Source: Nostoc carneum NIES-2107
Lineage (GTDB): Bacteria > Cyanobacteriota > Cyanobacteriia > Cyanobacteriales > Nostocaceae
Direction of reading: 5' to 3'
Assembly: GCA_002368155.1 (NCBI GenBank)
Contig: AP018180.1
Location: forward strand, 6,218,908-6,282,907
DNA length: 64,000 nt
Made by a program: the position numbers and the translations under genes. How positions within the stretch are numbered: position 1 is the first letter of the stretch; the number at the start of each line of letters is the position of its first letter. The notes beneath the pieces were generated by a model. It was not told the origin of the DNA, did no database searches, and saw only the letters and a program-made list of their open reading frames with translations. Shown here in pieces: positions 36,484-46,237 of this stretch.

Positions 36484-37887
36484 ATGAAGAACCACATACA
36501 ACGACCTAATCTGCTAAAAACTCACCCAATTATTCAAAAGTTGCAGTGGATTGCTGACCCTGTAGAATATTTAGATAGGGCAGGTCAGGAATATCCCGAT
36601 ATGTTCACAGGTGATGTAGTTGGTTTTGGTGGTACCACAGTATTTGTACACCATCCCCAAGCTATTCAAGAAATTTTTACTAATTCTCATAAAAAGTTTG
36701 CGGCTCCAGGTGAATTAAATAGAACTTTGCAGCCCATACTTGGAGATTATTCTCTATTTATGTTAGGAGGCGATCGCCACAAACGCCAAAGAAAGCTAAT
36801 GATGCCTCCTTTTCATGGGGAAAGGATGCGTAGCTATGGTGACTTAATCGTTAATATTGCTAACCAGGTTTTTCAGCAACTCTCAAATCAACCTTTTTTG
36901 GCTCAGACTGTCACTCAGGATATTTCCTTGCAAATTATGTTGCAAGCAGTTTTTGGGTTAACGAAAGGAGAAGTTTATCAACGTATCAAGCAATTAGTCA
37001 TTGATTTGATTTCTGATGTATTTGGCTCTCCCCTCACTTCTAGTTTGTTGCTGTTCCCTAGCCTCCAAAAAGATTTAGGCCCTTGGAGTGCTTGGGGCAA
37101 GTTTTTACGTTGTCGTCAGCAATTAGATAAATTACTCTTTGCAGAGATTGCTCAACGCCGTTCTCATCCCGAGCGCGATCGCATTGATATCCTCTCCTTG
37201 CTCATGTCTGCTAGAGATGAAGAAGGTGAAGCCATGACTGACCAAGAATTGCGCGATCAACTGATGACTCTTTTGGTTGCTGGACATGAAACCACTGCAA
37301 CAGCAATGGCTTGGACTTTTTATTGGATTCACTATTTGCCCGAAGTGCGGGAAAAACTGTTAGAAGAATTAGATAATTTGGGTGATTCCCCAGATCTCAC
37401 GAGCATACTCCGGGCACCATATTTGAATGCTGTCTGTAATGAAAGTTTGCGGATTTACCCTGTGGGAATGTTTACCACACCCAGGATAGTGCAAGAAACT
37501 ACAGAGCTGCTAGGACATCGTTTAGAGGTGGGTACAATTTTATCTGCTTGTATTTATCTCACTCATCACCGTGAAGATTTATACCCAAATTCTCATCAAT
37601 TTAAACCAGAGCGCTTTCTGGAAAAGACATTTTCTCCATCTGAGTTTATACCATTTGGTGGTGGTGTTCGTGGTTGTCTTGGTCAAGCTTTAGCCATGTG
37701 TGAAATGAAGCTAGTGTTAGCAACAATTTTATCACGCTACAAACTTTCATTAGTCGATTCACAACCAGAAAAGCCCCAGCGTCGAGGTGTGACAATTGGG
37801 CCAGCAAGAGGAGTAAAAATGATGATTACAGGACGACGTACACGTGCTAAATCTCTATTAACTGCTACCGCCACATCCGCCGTTTAA
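36484..37887 (+). CDS. Cytochrome P450, CYP110-like
   Basis: 467 residues from the ATG at 36484 (an upstream TTG in frame overlaps the terpene gene and is less likely). It has the I-helix LLVAGHETTATAM (oxygen activation), K-helix ExxR in NESLRIYP, and heme loop FIPFGGGVRGCLG with the axial Cys398. The start is 19 bp after the synthase stop, so the two are co-transcribed. CYP110 members beside a terpene synthase oxidise the cyclised sesquiterpene in Nostoc. It needs a ferredoxin and reductase, not encoded here. There is no N-terminal membrane anchor, so it is a soluble bacterial-type P450. Confidence 0.92.
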   Translation: MKNHIQRPNLLKTHPIIQKLQWIADPVEYLDRAGQEYPDMFTGDVVGFGGTTVFVHHPQAIQEIFTNSHKKFAAPGELNRTLQPILGDYSLFMLGGDRHKRQRKLMMPPFHGERMRSYGDLIVNIANQVFQQLSNQPFLAQTVTQDISLQIMLQAVFGLTKGEVYQRIKQLVIDLISDVFGSPLTSSLLLFPSLQKDLGPWSAWGKFLRCRQQLDKLLFAEIAQRRSHPERDRIDILSLLMSARDEEGEAMTDQELRDQLMTLLVAGHETTATAMAWTFYWIHYLPEVREKLLEELDNLGDSPDLTSILRAPYLNAVCNESLRIYPVGMFTTPRIVQETTELLGHRLEVGTILSACIYLTHHREDLYPNSHQFKPERFLEKTFSPSEFIPFGGGVRGCLGQALAMCEMKLVLATILSRYKLSLVDSQPEKPQRRGVTIGPARGVKMMITGRRTRAKSLLTATATSAV

Positions 37888-38180
37888 TGTAATCAAGAAT
37901 AGTGGAAATAAAACAATAATTACCAGTGTAAAACGCAGATTTCAATTGCATCAAAGTATTGTCGGTTAGGCTGGATAGCCTACCCTAATCATATGAATTA
38001 AATACCGATAGGATGAGTAACTTATATCAAGTCTGGGTAATTACTTATGATATGGTTGGTCTTGTTGGTAATTGATAATTGTTACGCTGTATTTTTTTCC
38101 ATTACCCATTACCCATTACCTATTACCTATTACCGACCTTCAAAGATATGATAAGTGTTCAAACGGACATGATATTACTA
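37888..38180. other. Convergent intergenic region with ATTACC heptamers
   Basis: A weak hairpin, GTTAGGCTGGATAGCCTACC, near 37965-37985 may be a terminator. Heptamers of the form CATTACC/TATTACC lie at 38098-38133. No gene. Confidence 0.5.
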
Positions 38181-41100
38181 CTATTGTATTGGTATCTCAA
38201 TGATAAATTCTGTACCTTGTCCTAGCACAGAATTACAAATTAACTTTCCTTGATGTTTTTCTACAACTACTTGATAACTAATAGACAAGCCTAAGCCTGT
38301 ACCGCTACCAATTGGTTTAGTAGTAAAAAAGGGATCAAATATTTTCTGACGTACTACTTCTGTCATTCCACAACCATTATCAGCAATGCAAATTCTGGCA
38401 GTCTTCGAGCCTTTTAATTCACTCCGAATAGTGATTTGTGGGTTGATTGATAGTTCATTGTCTTTTACAACTGACTTTTGACTATTTAAAATTGACTCGT
38501 CTAAAGCATCAATGGCATTGCTGATAATATTCATAAATACTTGATTCAGTTGACCTGCATAACAACTAACTAGAGGTAGTTTGGCGTATTCCTGAATCAC
38601 TTTAATCTCACACCGCCCATTATTTTCATGCAGTCGGTGCTGTAACAGCATCAAAGTATTATTAATACCCTCATGAATATCTACAGGTTTCATTTCCGCT
38701 TCATCGAGGCGGGAGAAATTACGTAAGCCAATAACGATATTGCTAATTCGATAACTCCCAATTTTCATGGAGTCAAGAACCTTAAGTAAATCCTGTGATA
38801 AGAAATCTAGGTCAATTTCTGCCTTTTTATTTTGCACTTTAGGAACAGGATTAGGAAATTCCTGCTGATAAATTGCAATCAAATCTAGTAAATCTTTAAC
38901 ATACCCGCTGGCATGAGTAATATTGCCATAAATAAAGTTAATTGGGTTATTAATTTCGTGAGCAATTCCTGCTACTACTTCCCCTAAAGAAGACATTTTT
39001 TCACTTTGAATTAATTGCGTTTGTGTCTTCTGTAGTTTTTCTAGAGCTTGTTGCAAATCTTGATTTTTATTATTAAGTTCTTGTGTTCTAGTAGCAACTA
39101 TTTCCTCTAAGTTGCAGTTATACTGCTCCAAGCTGTGATTAGTTTTTGCCAAATTATGGTACAGCATAGCATTTTCTAGAGAAATTGCTGCTTGGGTCGT
39201 CAAAAGTTGCAGAACATTAATGCGATCGCGTGTAAAAGCTCCAGTAGTCAGATTATTTTCTAGATACAGAATACCTAATAATTTTCCCTGATTAATAATT
39301 GGTAAGCACAACAAGCTCTGTGGTTTTTCTCGAATAATATAAGGCTCTCCCACTAAAAACGATATCTTCTTGACATCATCAACGACAAAAATTTCTCGAT
39401 GACGTTTGACATAGTTAATCAAAGTTACAGGTACATCAACACTAGACTCTAAAATAATTGCTGGAAAGGATGTAGAGATAGAGTCGGAAATCGAACTGAG
39501 ACTGACTGTTGCAACTTTTAACTCTCCGCTATCACCTTCGTTCAAAATCAAAGCTGATTTAGAAGCACCAGCATTCTCCATCACAACCTGCATTAATATT
39601 GACATCAATTTCTCCAGATCAATTTCTTCAGAAAGTGCTTGAGAAACTTTGATCACAGCAGTTAAATCTAGCGAGTCAGAAATACTTGTCTGAGAACCAA
39701 TTAAACTCTGGTGAAGACTCTGATGAGCAAGAGATTCCTGGGGAGAAATAGAAATTTTTTCATTTGTTGTCTGATTTTGTTTTTCTGGCTGGAGTATAGA
39801 TGCAAGTAATTGCGGATAGCGTGTTACCAAATCATCAACTTTGGCTTTTGCTCCCCAGCGACTATAAGCATAGTAAGAATCAGTGATATAAATTTGGGCT
39901 ATTTTCTCTTTACCCCATGCGAGATAGAATCGAGCTGCCAGCTCGTTAGCTAAAGCTTCTTCATTGATATACTCATTTTCTTTAGCCTGAGAAATAGCGC
40001 GATCATAATAATTTATCGCCGCGAGATATTCACCTGTAATACGATACCTTTCAGCTTCTACTAAATAAAATTTATGCAGATAATTCATTGGGGAATGATG
40101 TGCCCATTGCTGCATTTTTTGCTGATTAGATGTCACCTTAGACAATATATTTTGTTGTTCAACTTGCTCAACATCAAAATATATAGCTAACTGAGACAGG
40201 GAATCATAAAAATGGAAAAGAGGGAAAACTACTTGTCCTATCCCGCCTTCTAAATACTGTTCTGCTAATCTAGAAATTTCAACTGCTTGCGAAAACTCTT
40301 GAAAAAGATAACATAGATGTAGTTTACTGATATATAAATATAAAAGTGCAGCTACATCATTGAATTCTACATGAGTTGGGATACTTTTATTTTCATTATA
40401 AGCTTGACCAACTAAGATACAAGGATTATCCGCATATCCCAGCATATTTAAAACTAATTGATGGTAAATTGCATTATAATAAAATGCTCTTTCTTGGTTA
40501 ATTTTTTTAATGGCGTGACTATAATTAGCCAAATCCATTTCCAAGCCCGTCAGTTCTTTACCAATTAGATATGAAAAGCAGGAATAAGAATATAGAGCAT
40601 AAGATGCAAATTCTAAATCTCCTGTTTCTAATCCAGTAGAGTAAGTTTCTAATAAAGGTTGTAAAGCTTCTCGATTATGTTCTTGCCAATGTCTAATTAA
40701 GACATTAAATACTTCCATTACCCTAGCTTTAACTTCTCTAGGATTGAACTTGAACACTATGTTTAAAGCCAGTTTGCCAAATTTATAGCCACTCTCAATA
40801 TCTCCTATAATGCCGCAAAGCATTAACCCATAGGTAACATAGGCAAATGCAGACAGAGGTGCATTACCATGTTGCAGAGATATTTCAATTTGTTTAATTA
40901 CAATTAATGGGAATAACTCTGGCATTACAGCATAAGCCGCAGGAAGTAACCCCGATAAAATTCTCATAACTGCAAGTGATTCAGCTTTTACCATCTCTGG
41001 TAAATCAATTAATTCTTCGATTTGCTTCCCACTTAAATTTGATGTTAGGTTTGCCATCGCTACTTGAATATGCGATTGGCTCGGATTTTCGGGAAACTGA

Positions 41101-43877
41101 ACTCCCAACAATTGTAAAAAGCTTAATCCAGTCTTAACAGCTTCTAATGCTTGATTTCTGGCTCCATAGGCTTGAATTTGGATTTCATAAACTTTCACTT
41201 TCTCCAGCAGAGTTCTAGCCTGTAATAAAACTACATCGACTAATTGCTCCATCTGCTCAAATTCACCAGCTAAATAAGCTGCTTCTGCCGCTGTTTGATA
41301 CAAACTTAAGCTTAATGTATAATTCCTACTCCAACTATCATTTGGTAGCAGATCAATTCCTATTTTTAAATATTTAACTGCTGCGCTATAAGCTGTTGAA
41401 GATAAAGCTTTAGTTCCTGCTATTAAATTCATTTGTGCTAGCTCTTCACGCACATGCAAATCTGTGATTAGCTCTACAGCAATATTTAATTGATTAACAA
41501 GTTGAAAAATCTTCTCTTCTCGTTCCTCATCTGAGATATTAGACCAAAGTAATAACCCAATTTTCAGGTGAATTTGCTTTCTCTGGTCTTCAGGAATCAG
41601 GGAATAAGCTGCTTGTTGTACTCTATCATGTATAAATTTATATTTAGGAGTTTGGAAATTACTAGCTGATGATTGCTGCAAATTTGGGCTAACAGAACTA
41701 TCTGCTGAACTATGACTGTCTAGAAACAACTTATATAGTTCAGTCTGAGGTAAAATTAGCCCATCATGTAACGCTGACCATAATTTTGATGCAGTCTCAA
41801 CTACAGATTTATCATTGACGATCGCCAAAGTTTTCAAGTCAAATTCGTTACCAATACAAGCAGCTAGTTGCAAAACTTCTTGGGTAAATATTGGCAATTT
41901 TTCTATTTGTAGCGCCATAAATTCTACGACATCATCTGTTAGCACTAATGTCTGTAGAGTTTCTAAATCATATTGCCAAGAGCTAGTCTCAAAATTAAAG
42001 TTAATTATCCCATCTTGATGTAATGATTTCAAAAATTGATTAGTAAAGAAGGGATTACCCTTGGTTTTGGAAAATACCATTTGGCTGAGAGGCAGAGCTT
42101 TCTCTTCTCGGCAATGCAGAGTATCAGCAATTAAACGATTTATATGAGCTTGATTTAAAGGAGATAGAGTAATTTGGTTAATAGTTATTCCTATATTTTT
42201 AATCTCTTTTAATGTTAAAGTAAGTGGATGTGCCTGAGTCACTTCGTTATCGCGATATGCGCCAATAATGAGCAAACCGCCTTGAGTGCGATCGCTATTA
42301 GATGCCTGTGTCTCCTCGACTTCCCAAACCTCTCCCTCAAAAACTGGATTCCAAGTATTTTCTTTACTTTCAAGAGTCAATAAAGCAGAATTATTGTCTG
42401 CTTGATTTTGACTCATTAACAATTGAATAAACTTCAAAGACGCTATATCCGCCCATTGCAAGTCATCCAAAAACATCACTAGAGGATGCTCTTTAGTACT
42501 AAATACCTGTACAAATCTTTGAAATAGTAAATTAAACCGATTTTGAACAGCACTACCAGATAGTTCCGCAACAGGTGGTTGTTGACCAAGAATATATTCT
42601 AGTTCAGGAATCACATCAATAATTACCTGAGCTTGCTCACCTAAAACAGCAATAATTTTGTTGCGCCACTTCTGAAGCTGAGCATCTGTTTCTAGCAGTA
42701 ATTGCCCAATTAAATCTCGAAATGCTTGCACTAGTCCTGATAAAGGAATATCCTTTTGGAACTGATCGAATTTACCTTTAATAAAGTAACTCTGTTGCCG
42801 CACAATTGGCTTATGAACTTCGTTAACTACAGCAGTTTTACCAATCCCAGAGAACCCAGCAACTAATATCATTTCTGTTGTTCCCTTGGTGACACGCTCA
42901 AAAGCTGCTAGTAAAGTAGCAATTTCTGCTTGGCGGCCATAAAGTTTTTCCGGAATAACAAATCGGTCGGAGATATCTTTAAGTGCTAATTCAAAGCTTG
43001 TAATAGAGCTAGTTTTTTGCCATTGATTCAGGCAATTTTCTAAGTCATATCTGAGTCCGTAAGCACTCTGATAGCGGTCTTCAGCATTTTTAGCTATCAG
43101 CTTGTCGATAATATCAGATAAAATTGGAGGAATTTTGTTATTTGTATGGCTAGCTTTTGGTGGTTGTTTAGCAATATGACAGTAAACTAAATCTATTGCA
43201 TCAGTACTACTGAAGGGTAACTGTCCGGTCAGGAGTTCAAAGAAAGTCACACCTAAAGAATAAAAATCTGTCCGGTAATCAATACCTCTGTTCATCCTCC
43301 CTGTTTGTTCAGGAGATATATAAGCTAGCGTTCCTTCTAGAACATTGGGATTTCTTAGCGATTGAATTTCTCTGGATAATAGAGTAGCAATACTAAAGTC
43401 AATTATTTTAACTTCTAGAGTAGTAGGGTTAATCAAAATATTGGCAGTCTTAATGTCTTTGTGAATGATGCGACTGCGATGTAGTTCTTCTAGTGTAGAT
43501 GTGATTGCTATAGCGATAGGGAAAAATTCTTTGAGAGATAGACAATATTTTTCTGCACCTTTGTAACTTTGTACCCAATCTTTCAGCGATATGCCCCCAA
43601 AGTCTTCCATGATTAAGGCATAGCTGTTACCATAACTTTCCTGACTTAGAGGTTTAACTATTCCTGGGAATTTCAGGTTTTTGGTAATTGTATATTGATT
43701 ACGAAATTGGGCAATTTCTGGGAAAGTCGGAAACTCGTTCCGCATCAATTTAATAATTACAGTTTTCTCGTCTTGTTCTCTAATACCTCGGTACACTATG
43801 GTTTTGCTACCGCTATAAACTTGTTCTATAATCCGATATCCTGGAAGAGAAAGTATTGTATCAGATAATATATACAT
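38181..43877 (-). CDS. Giant Ser/Thr kinase-AAA ATPase-GAF-histidine kinase (HstK-like)
   Basis: 1898 residues. It has an N-terminal Hanks-type kinase (about 10-275: IIHKDIKTANILIN catalytic loop, IIDFSIATLL where the usual DFG is DFS, and LEGTLAYISPEQTGR). An AAA/STAND ATPase follows (about 305-660) with Walker A GFSGIGKT near residue 342. A long helical repeat region follows (about 700-1370). A GAF domain (about 1420-1590) and a histidine kinase core (about 1630-1898) follow, with His1640 in HEINNPINF and G-boxes DNGCGM and GSGTGLGLS. There is no membrane segment. Members are trifunctional serine/threonine/histidine kinases described in Anabaena (HstK). It lies convergent to the terpene-P450 pair, as in the published Nostoc miniclusters, so it may control or respond to that pathway (inference). 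Confidence 0.93.
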   Translation of the reverse strand: MYILSDTILSLPGYRIIEQVYSGSKTIVYRGIREQDEKTVIIKLMRNEFPTFPEIAQFRNQYTITKNLKFPGIVKPLSQESYGNSYALIMEDFGGISLKDWVQSYKGAEKYCLSLKEFFPIAIAITSTLEELHRSRIIHKDIKTANILINPTTLEVKIIDFSIATLLSREIQSLRNPNVLEGTLAYISPEQTGRMNRGIDYRTDFYSLGVTFFELLTGQLPFSSTDAIDLVYCHIAKQPPKASHTNNKIPPILSDIIDKLIAKNAEDRYQSAYGLRYDLENCLNQWQKTSSITSFELALKDISDRFVIPEKLYGRQAEIATLLAAFERVTKGTTEMILVAGFSGIGKTAVVNEVHKPIVRQQSYFIKGKFDQFQKDIPLSGLVQAFRDLIGQLLLETDAQLQKWRNKIIAVLGEQAQVIIDVIPELEYILGQQPPVAELSGSAVQNRFNLLFQRFVQVFSTKEHPLVMFLDDLQWADIASLKFIQLLMSQNQADNNSALLTLESKENTWNPVFEGEVWEVEETQASNSDRTQGGLLIIGAYRDNEVTQAHPLTLTLKEIKNIGITINQITLSPLNQAHINRLIADTLHCREEKALPLSQMVFSKTKGNPFFTNQFLKSLHQDGIINFNFETSSWQYDLETLQTLVLTDDVVEFMALQIEKLPIFTQEVLQLAACIGNEFDLKTLAIVNDKSVVETASKLWSALHDGLILPQTELYKLFLDSHSSADSSVSPNLQQSSASNFQTPKYKFIHDRVQQAAYSLIPEDQRKQIHLKIGLLLWSNISDEEREEKIFQLVNQLNIAVELITDLHVREELAQMNLIAGTKALSSTAYSAAVKYLKIGIDLLPNDSWSRNYTLSLSLYQTAAEAAYLAGEFEQMEQLVDVVLLQARTLLEKVKVYEIQIQAYGARNQALEAVKTGLSFLQLLGVQFPENPSQSHIQVAMANLTSNLSGKQIEELIDLPEMVKAESLAVMRILSGLLPAAYAVMPELFPLIVIKQIEISLQHGNAPLSAFAYVTYGLMLCGIIGDIESGYKFGKLALNIVFKFNPREVKARVMEVFNVLIRHWQEHNREALQPLLETYSTGLETGDLEFASYALYSYSCFSYLIGKELTGLEMDLANYSHAIKKINQERAFYYNAIYHQLVLNMLGYADNPCILVGQAYNENKSIPTHVEFNDVAALLYLYISKLHLCYLFQEFSQAVEISRLAEQYLEGGIGQVVFPLFHFYDSLSQLAIYFDVEQVEQQNILSKVTSNQQKMQQWAHHSPMNYLHKFYLVEAERYRITGEYLAAINYYDRAISQAKENEYINEEALANELAARFYLAWGKEKIAQIYITDSYYAYSRWGAKAKVDDLVTRYPQLLASILQPEKQNQTTNEKISISPQESLAHQSLHQSLIGSQTSISDSLDLTAVIKVSQALSEEIDLEKLMSILMQVVMENAGASKSALILNEGDSGELKVATVSLSSISDSISTSFPAIILESSVDVPVTLINYVKRHREIFVVDDVKKISFLVGEPYIIREKPQSLLCLPIINQGKLLGILYLENNLTTGAFTRDRINVLQLLTTQAAISLENAMLYHNLAKTNHSLEQYNCNLEEIVATRTQELNNKNQDLQQALEKLQKTQTQLIQSEKMSSLGEVVAGIAHEINNPINFIYGNITHASGYVKDLLDLIAIYQQEFPNPVPKVQNKKAEIDLDFLSQDLLKVLDSMKIGSYRISNIVIGLRNFSRLDEAEMKPVDIHEGINNTLMLLQHRLHENNGRCEIKVIQEYAKLPLVSCYAGQLNQVFMNIISNAIDALDESILNSQKSVVKDNELSINPQITIRSELKGSKTARICIADNGCGMTEVVRQKIFDPFFTTKPIGSGTGLGLSISYQVVVEKHQGKLICNSVLGQGTEFIIEIPIQ

Positions 43878-44153
43878 TGCAGCACAGTTAATAATATCTT
43901 GGCTCTAATTTAGTATTCCCTTTAAATTACTGGAATTATCACAACATTTTTGTAAATAATTACTATTGCTTTAGAAACATAGATAATCAATTTCAGTATT
44001 TTTACTGATTGAAAATCAAATAATTTTTATGTTTTTGGAAGAAATATATTGTAGTGATAAAACCTTATTTGAATCGTATAAAATAATATAAATATAGTTT
44101 ATCCTTGAGAATTTTCAGTATATTTACTAATCTCTATAGCCGTAAATATTTTT
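43878..44153. other. AT-rich upstream region of the giant kinase
   Basis: A very AT-rich stretch between the kinase start and the terminator of the dioxygenase gene. It should hold the kinase promoter. No gene or clear operator was seen. Confidence 0.45.
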
Positions 44154-44196
44154 AAAAAATTAGCTCTCCTACCTTTTAAATTAATGGGAGAGCTAA
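44154..44196 (-). terminator. Rho-independent terminator of the dioxygenase gene
   Basis: TTAGCTCTCC (44160-44169) pairs with GGAGAGCTAA (44187-44196). On the minus strand the stem is followed by a run of six T (44154-44159). It lies 77 bp past the dioxygenase stop. Confidence 0.8.
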
Positions 44197-44272
44197 CTCT
44201 AACTTATTTCCTTGTAATTACGTCTACATTTACAATCTACAGACCCAAGTTTTTTAACAATTACCTTTTTAG

Positions 44273-44941
44273 CTACTCAATCAGCAAACTTGGAGAAGTC
44301 AGCACAAACACATCTCTTGTGCCTGGGGCTGGCATCTCTGGTTTAATAGGAGTAGTAAAGTGGAAAAACTCATGATCGTTGACTAATAAAAGTTCTCCAG
44401 GATGCAAAATTTTGTTAAAAATTGGTTTTTCTTTCTTGGCAGTATATAAATGTGTTTCTCCGCCAATAATATTGTCTCTACCCACAGAAAAAATCCCGAT
44501 AAAATCAGTTCCATCCTGATGAATTCCTTCTGGTGCAGGATTACCCAAATTATCTGGTGAACAGGTAGTTCTAATTTGGTGTACTCCTATTTCTGCTTCT
44601 GGGTGCAGTTTACAAGAATCAGTAAATGCTAAAACAAGGTTTTTAAATATATCAAGTTCAATGAGTGCATCATCTAATTCTGCAAACTCTCTTTTAATGT
44701 CTCCTAATAAAGGATTGTAATTTTTACTCTGGAAGAGATGACCATGAGGTAATTTAATTAATTTATCCTCAGCAACAATGAACCGAGATAATCTTCTAGA
44801 GCGATAGTTGCCTTTGATGTAAGGATCAATAGGCATATCATTAAAAAATGGTTTAAACCCTTCTAAATTAATAGAATTGACTTTTCTGACGGTAAACAGA
44901 AAAGCATATTCTAATTCCGTGGCTTCCCAAACTTTTTGCAT
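44273..44941 (-). CDS. 2OG-Fe(II) dioxygenase family protein (PF10014-like)
   Basis: 222 residues. The iron ligands of the cupin-fold dioxygenase are visible as HQD (His141, Asp143) in GIHQDGTDF and a distal His190 or His194 in NDHEFFHFTTP. The strings VHQIRTTC and GEL.LVND resemble the 2OG-Fe dioxygenase family that includes free amino acid hydroxylases such as isoleucine dioxygenases, but substrate cannot be deduced. It has its own terminator and lies on the same strand as the giant kinase, upstream of it. Neighbour genes suggest, weakly, a secondary-metabolite role. Confidence 0.8.
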   Translation of the reverse strand: MQKVWEATELEYAFLFTVRKVNSINLEGFKPFFNDMPIDPYIKGNYRSRRLSRFIVAEDKLIKLPHGHLFQSKNYNPLLGDIKREFAELDDALIELDIFKNLVLAFTDSCKLHPEAEIGVHQIRTTCSPDNLGNPAPEGIHQDGTDFIGIFSVGRDNIIGGETHLYTAKKEKPIFNKILHPGELLLVNDHEFFHFTTPIKPEMPAPGTRDVFVLTSPSLLIE

Positions 44942-45478
44942 AGGATTTACCTACTTGCACTTTGCAATCCTCCCGCTTCTTTCTCTAAGGAGGCTGATAA
45001 TATCTATTTTATGCTACTTTTTATTAAATTGTCGTAAAAATAACTACAGAAATTGTCAATTAATGATATAGAAACATGACTTGGAATAAAATCTACCCCT
45101 AGCAGTACTGGAGGAGGATCAAAGTATATTTATTATTTATTGGGCGTGTCAGTACCAAAGATTACATTGATTTTTTTAGCGCTTGACTGACTAAACAACC
45201 CTCAACGTTGAAGTATTTATTACAGGCGGCTTTGGTTATAGCAGTATAATTTACCAACTTCAGGCAATAAATTCCGGCGCGTCAAGAATTGCTGACACCA
45301 ACCTCTACAAAACAAGTGCAATCACAAGCCTGAGAGAATTCAAATATAGCCAAATCAAAGTATATTGATGAGAGGCAAATTATAAAGAAAAAATTAAAAT
45401 TTAGAGCTTGCCAAAAGCAGACTCAGACAGAATTTTTTCGCCTGTGCATTTCTAATATATTGATGACGCATTACTTAA
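44942..45478. other. Divergent intergenic region
   Basis: About 540 bp between the divergent dioxygenase and sfsA genes. It holds the possible epimerase remnant at 45204-45368. A CCTCC..GGAGG inverted repeat lies at about 44971-44995. No RNA gene recognised. Confidence 0.5.
45204..45368 (+). pseudogene. Possible N-terminal remnant of an NAD-dependent epimerase/dehydratase
   Basis: The frame reads NVEVFITGGFGYSS then IIYQLQAINSG and continues for 54 codons to a TGA. VFITGGFGY looks like the Rossmann glycine motif of SDR-type sugar epimerases (TGGxGY), but it has no start codon, lacks the third motif glycine and ends after the first part of such a domain. It is a decayed fragment if real. Chance cannot be ruled out. 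Confidence 0.3.
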
Positions 45479-46204
45479 ATGATTGATTGGCTTTATAACT
45501 ACCCACCTCTTTATCCAGGTATTTTACTCAAGCGCTACAAGCGCTTTTTTGCTGATGTTCAACTTGCTTCTGGGGAGGTGGTAACAGCACATTGTCCCAA
45601 TACAGGGCCAATGACTGGAGTATCAACTATTGGGAGTTTAGTACAACTTTCCCTCAGTGATAATCCTAAGCGCAAACTAGCCTACACTCTAGAATTAATT
45701 CAGGTGCATGATAATGAACCGACTTGGGTAGGCGTGAATACGGCGTTACCAAATCGGGTAGTTAAGTTAGCTTTAGCAAAACATCTTTTTCCAGAATTAG
45801 GTGACTATCACCACATCAAAGGTGAGGTGGTTTATGGCCAAGATAAAAAAAGTCGCGTGGATTTTTTCTTGACAGGAAGCGACCAAGAACGCCCAATTTA
45901 TTTAGAGGTGAAAAATACCACTTTCGCTGAGGGGAAATTAGCACTATTTCCGGACACCGAGACTACAAGAGGACAAAAGCACTTACGAGAACTGATGGCG
46001 CTATTACCTCTCACTCGTGCAGTAATGCTGTATTTTATTAATCGCGGCGATTGTACAGAGTTTGCCCCAGGAGATATGACAGATCCTACTTATGGTAAGT
46101 TGTTACGGGATGCGATCGCACTTGGTCTAGAAGTTTTACCCTGCCGTTTTGATGTCTCCCCAGAAGGGATTCGTTATTTAGGTTTAGCAAAACTGAAAAT
46201 TTAG
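45479..46204 (+). CDS. sfsA: SfsA family DNA/RNA nuclease
   Basis: 241 residues, the usual length. Family motifs include LLKRYKRFFADVQL near the start, VTAHCPNTGPMTG (about 37-49), the GANTALPNRV-like GVNTALPNRVV, and the nuclease-like KNTT...LALFPDTETTRGQKHL (about 145-170). SfsA was named as a sugar fermentation stimulation protein of E. coli; later work points to a nucleic acid nuclease fold. It ends 13 bp before a dispersed palindrome and is convergent with the phosphotransferase gene. Confidence 0.93.
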   Translation: MIDWLYNYPPLYPGILLKRYKRFFADVQLASGEVVTAHCPNTGPMTGVSTIGSLVQLSLSDNPKRKLAYTLELIQVHDNEPTWVGVNTALPNRVVKLALAKHLFPELGDYHHIKGEVVYGQDKKSRVDFFLTGSDQERPIYLEVKNTTFAEGKLALFPDTETTRGQKHLRELMALLPLTRAVMLYFINRGDCTEFAPGDMTDPTYGKLLRDAIALGLEVLPCRFDVSPEGIRYLGLAKLKI

Positions 46205-46217
46205 TTAAGAGTTGCAC

Positions 46218-46237
46218 AGACGCGATTAATCGCGTCT
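46218..46237. repeat. Dispersed palindrome, copy 3
   Basis: AGACGCGATTAATCGCGTCT fills the 33-bp gap between the convergent sfsA and phosphotransferase stops. The TAG of the phosphotransferase (46238-46240) is made by the repeat's TCTCTA flank. Confidence 0.9.
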
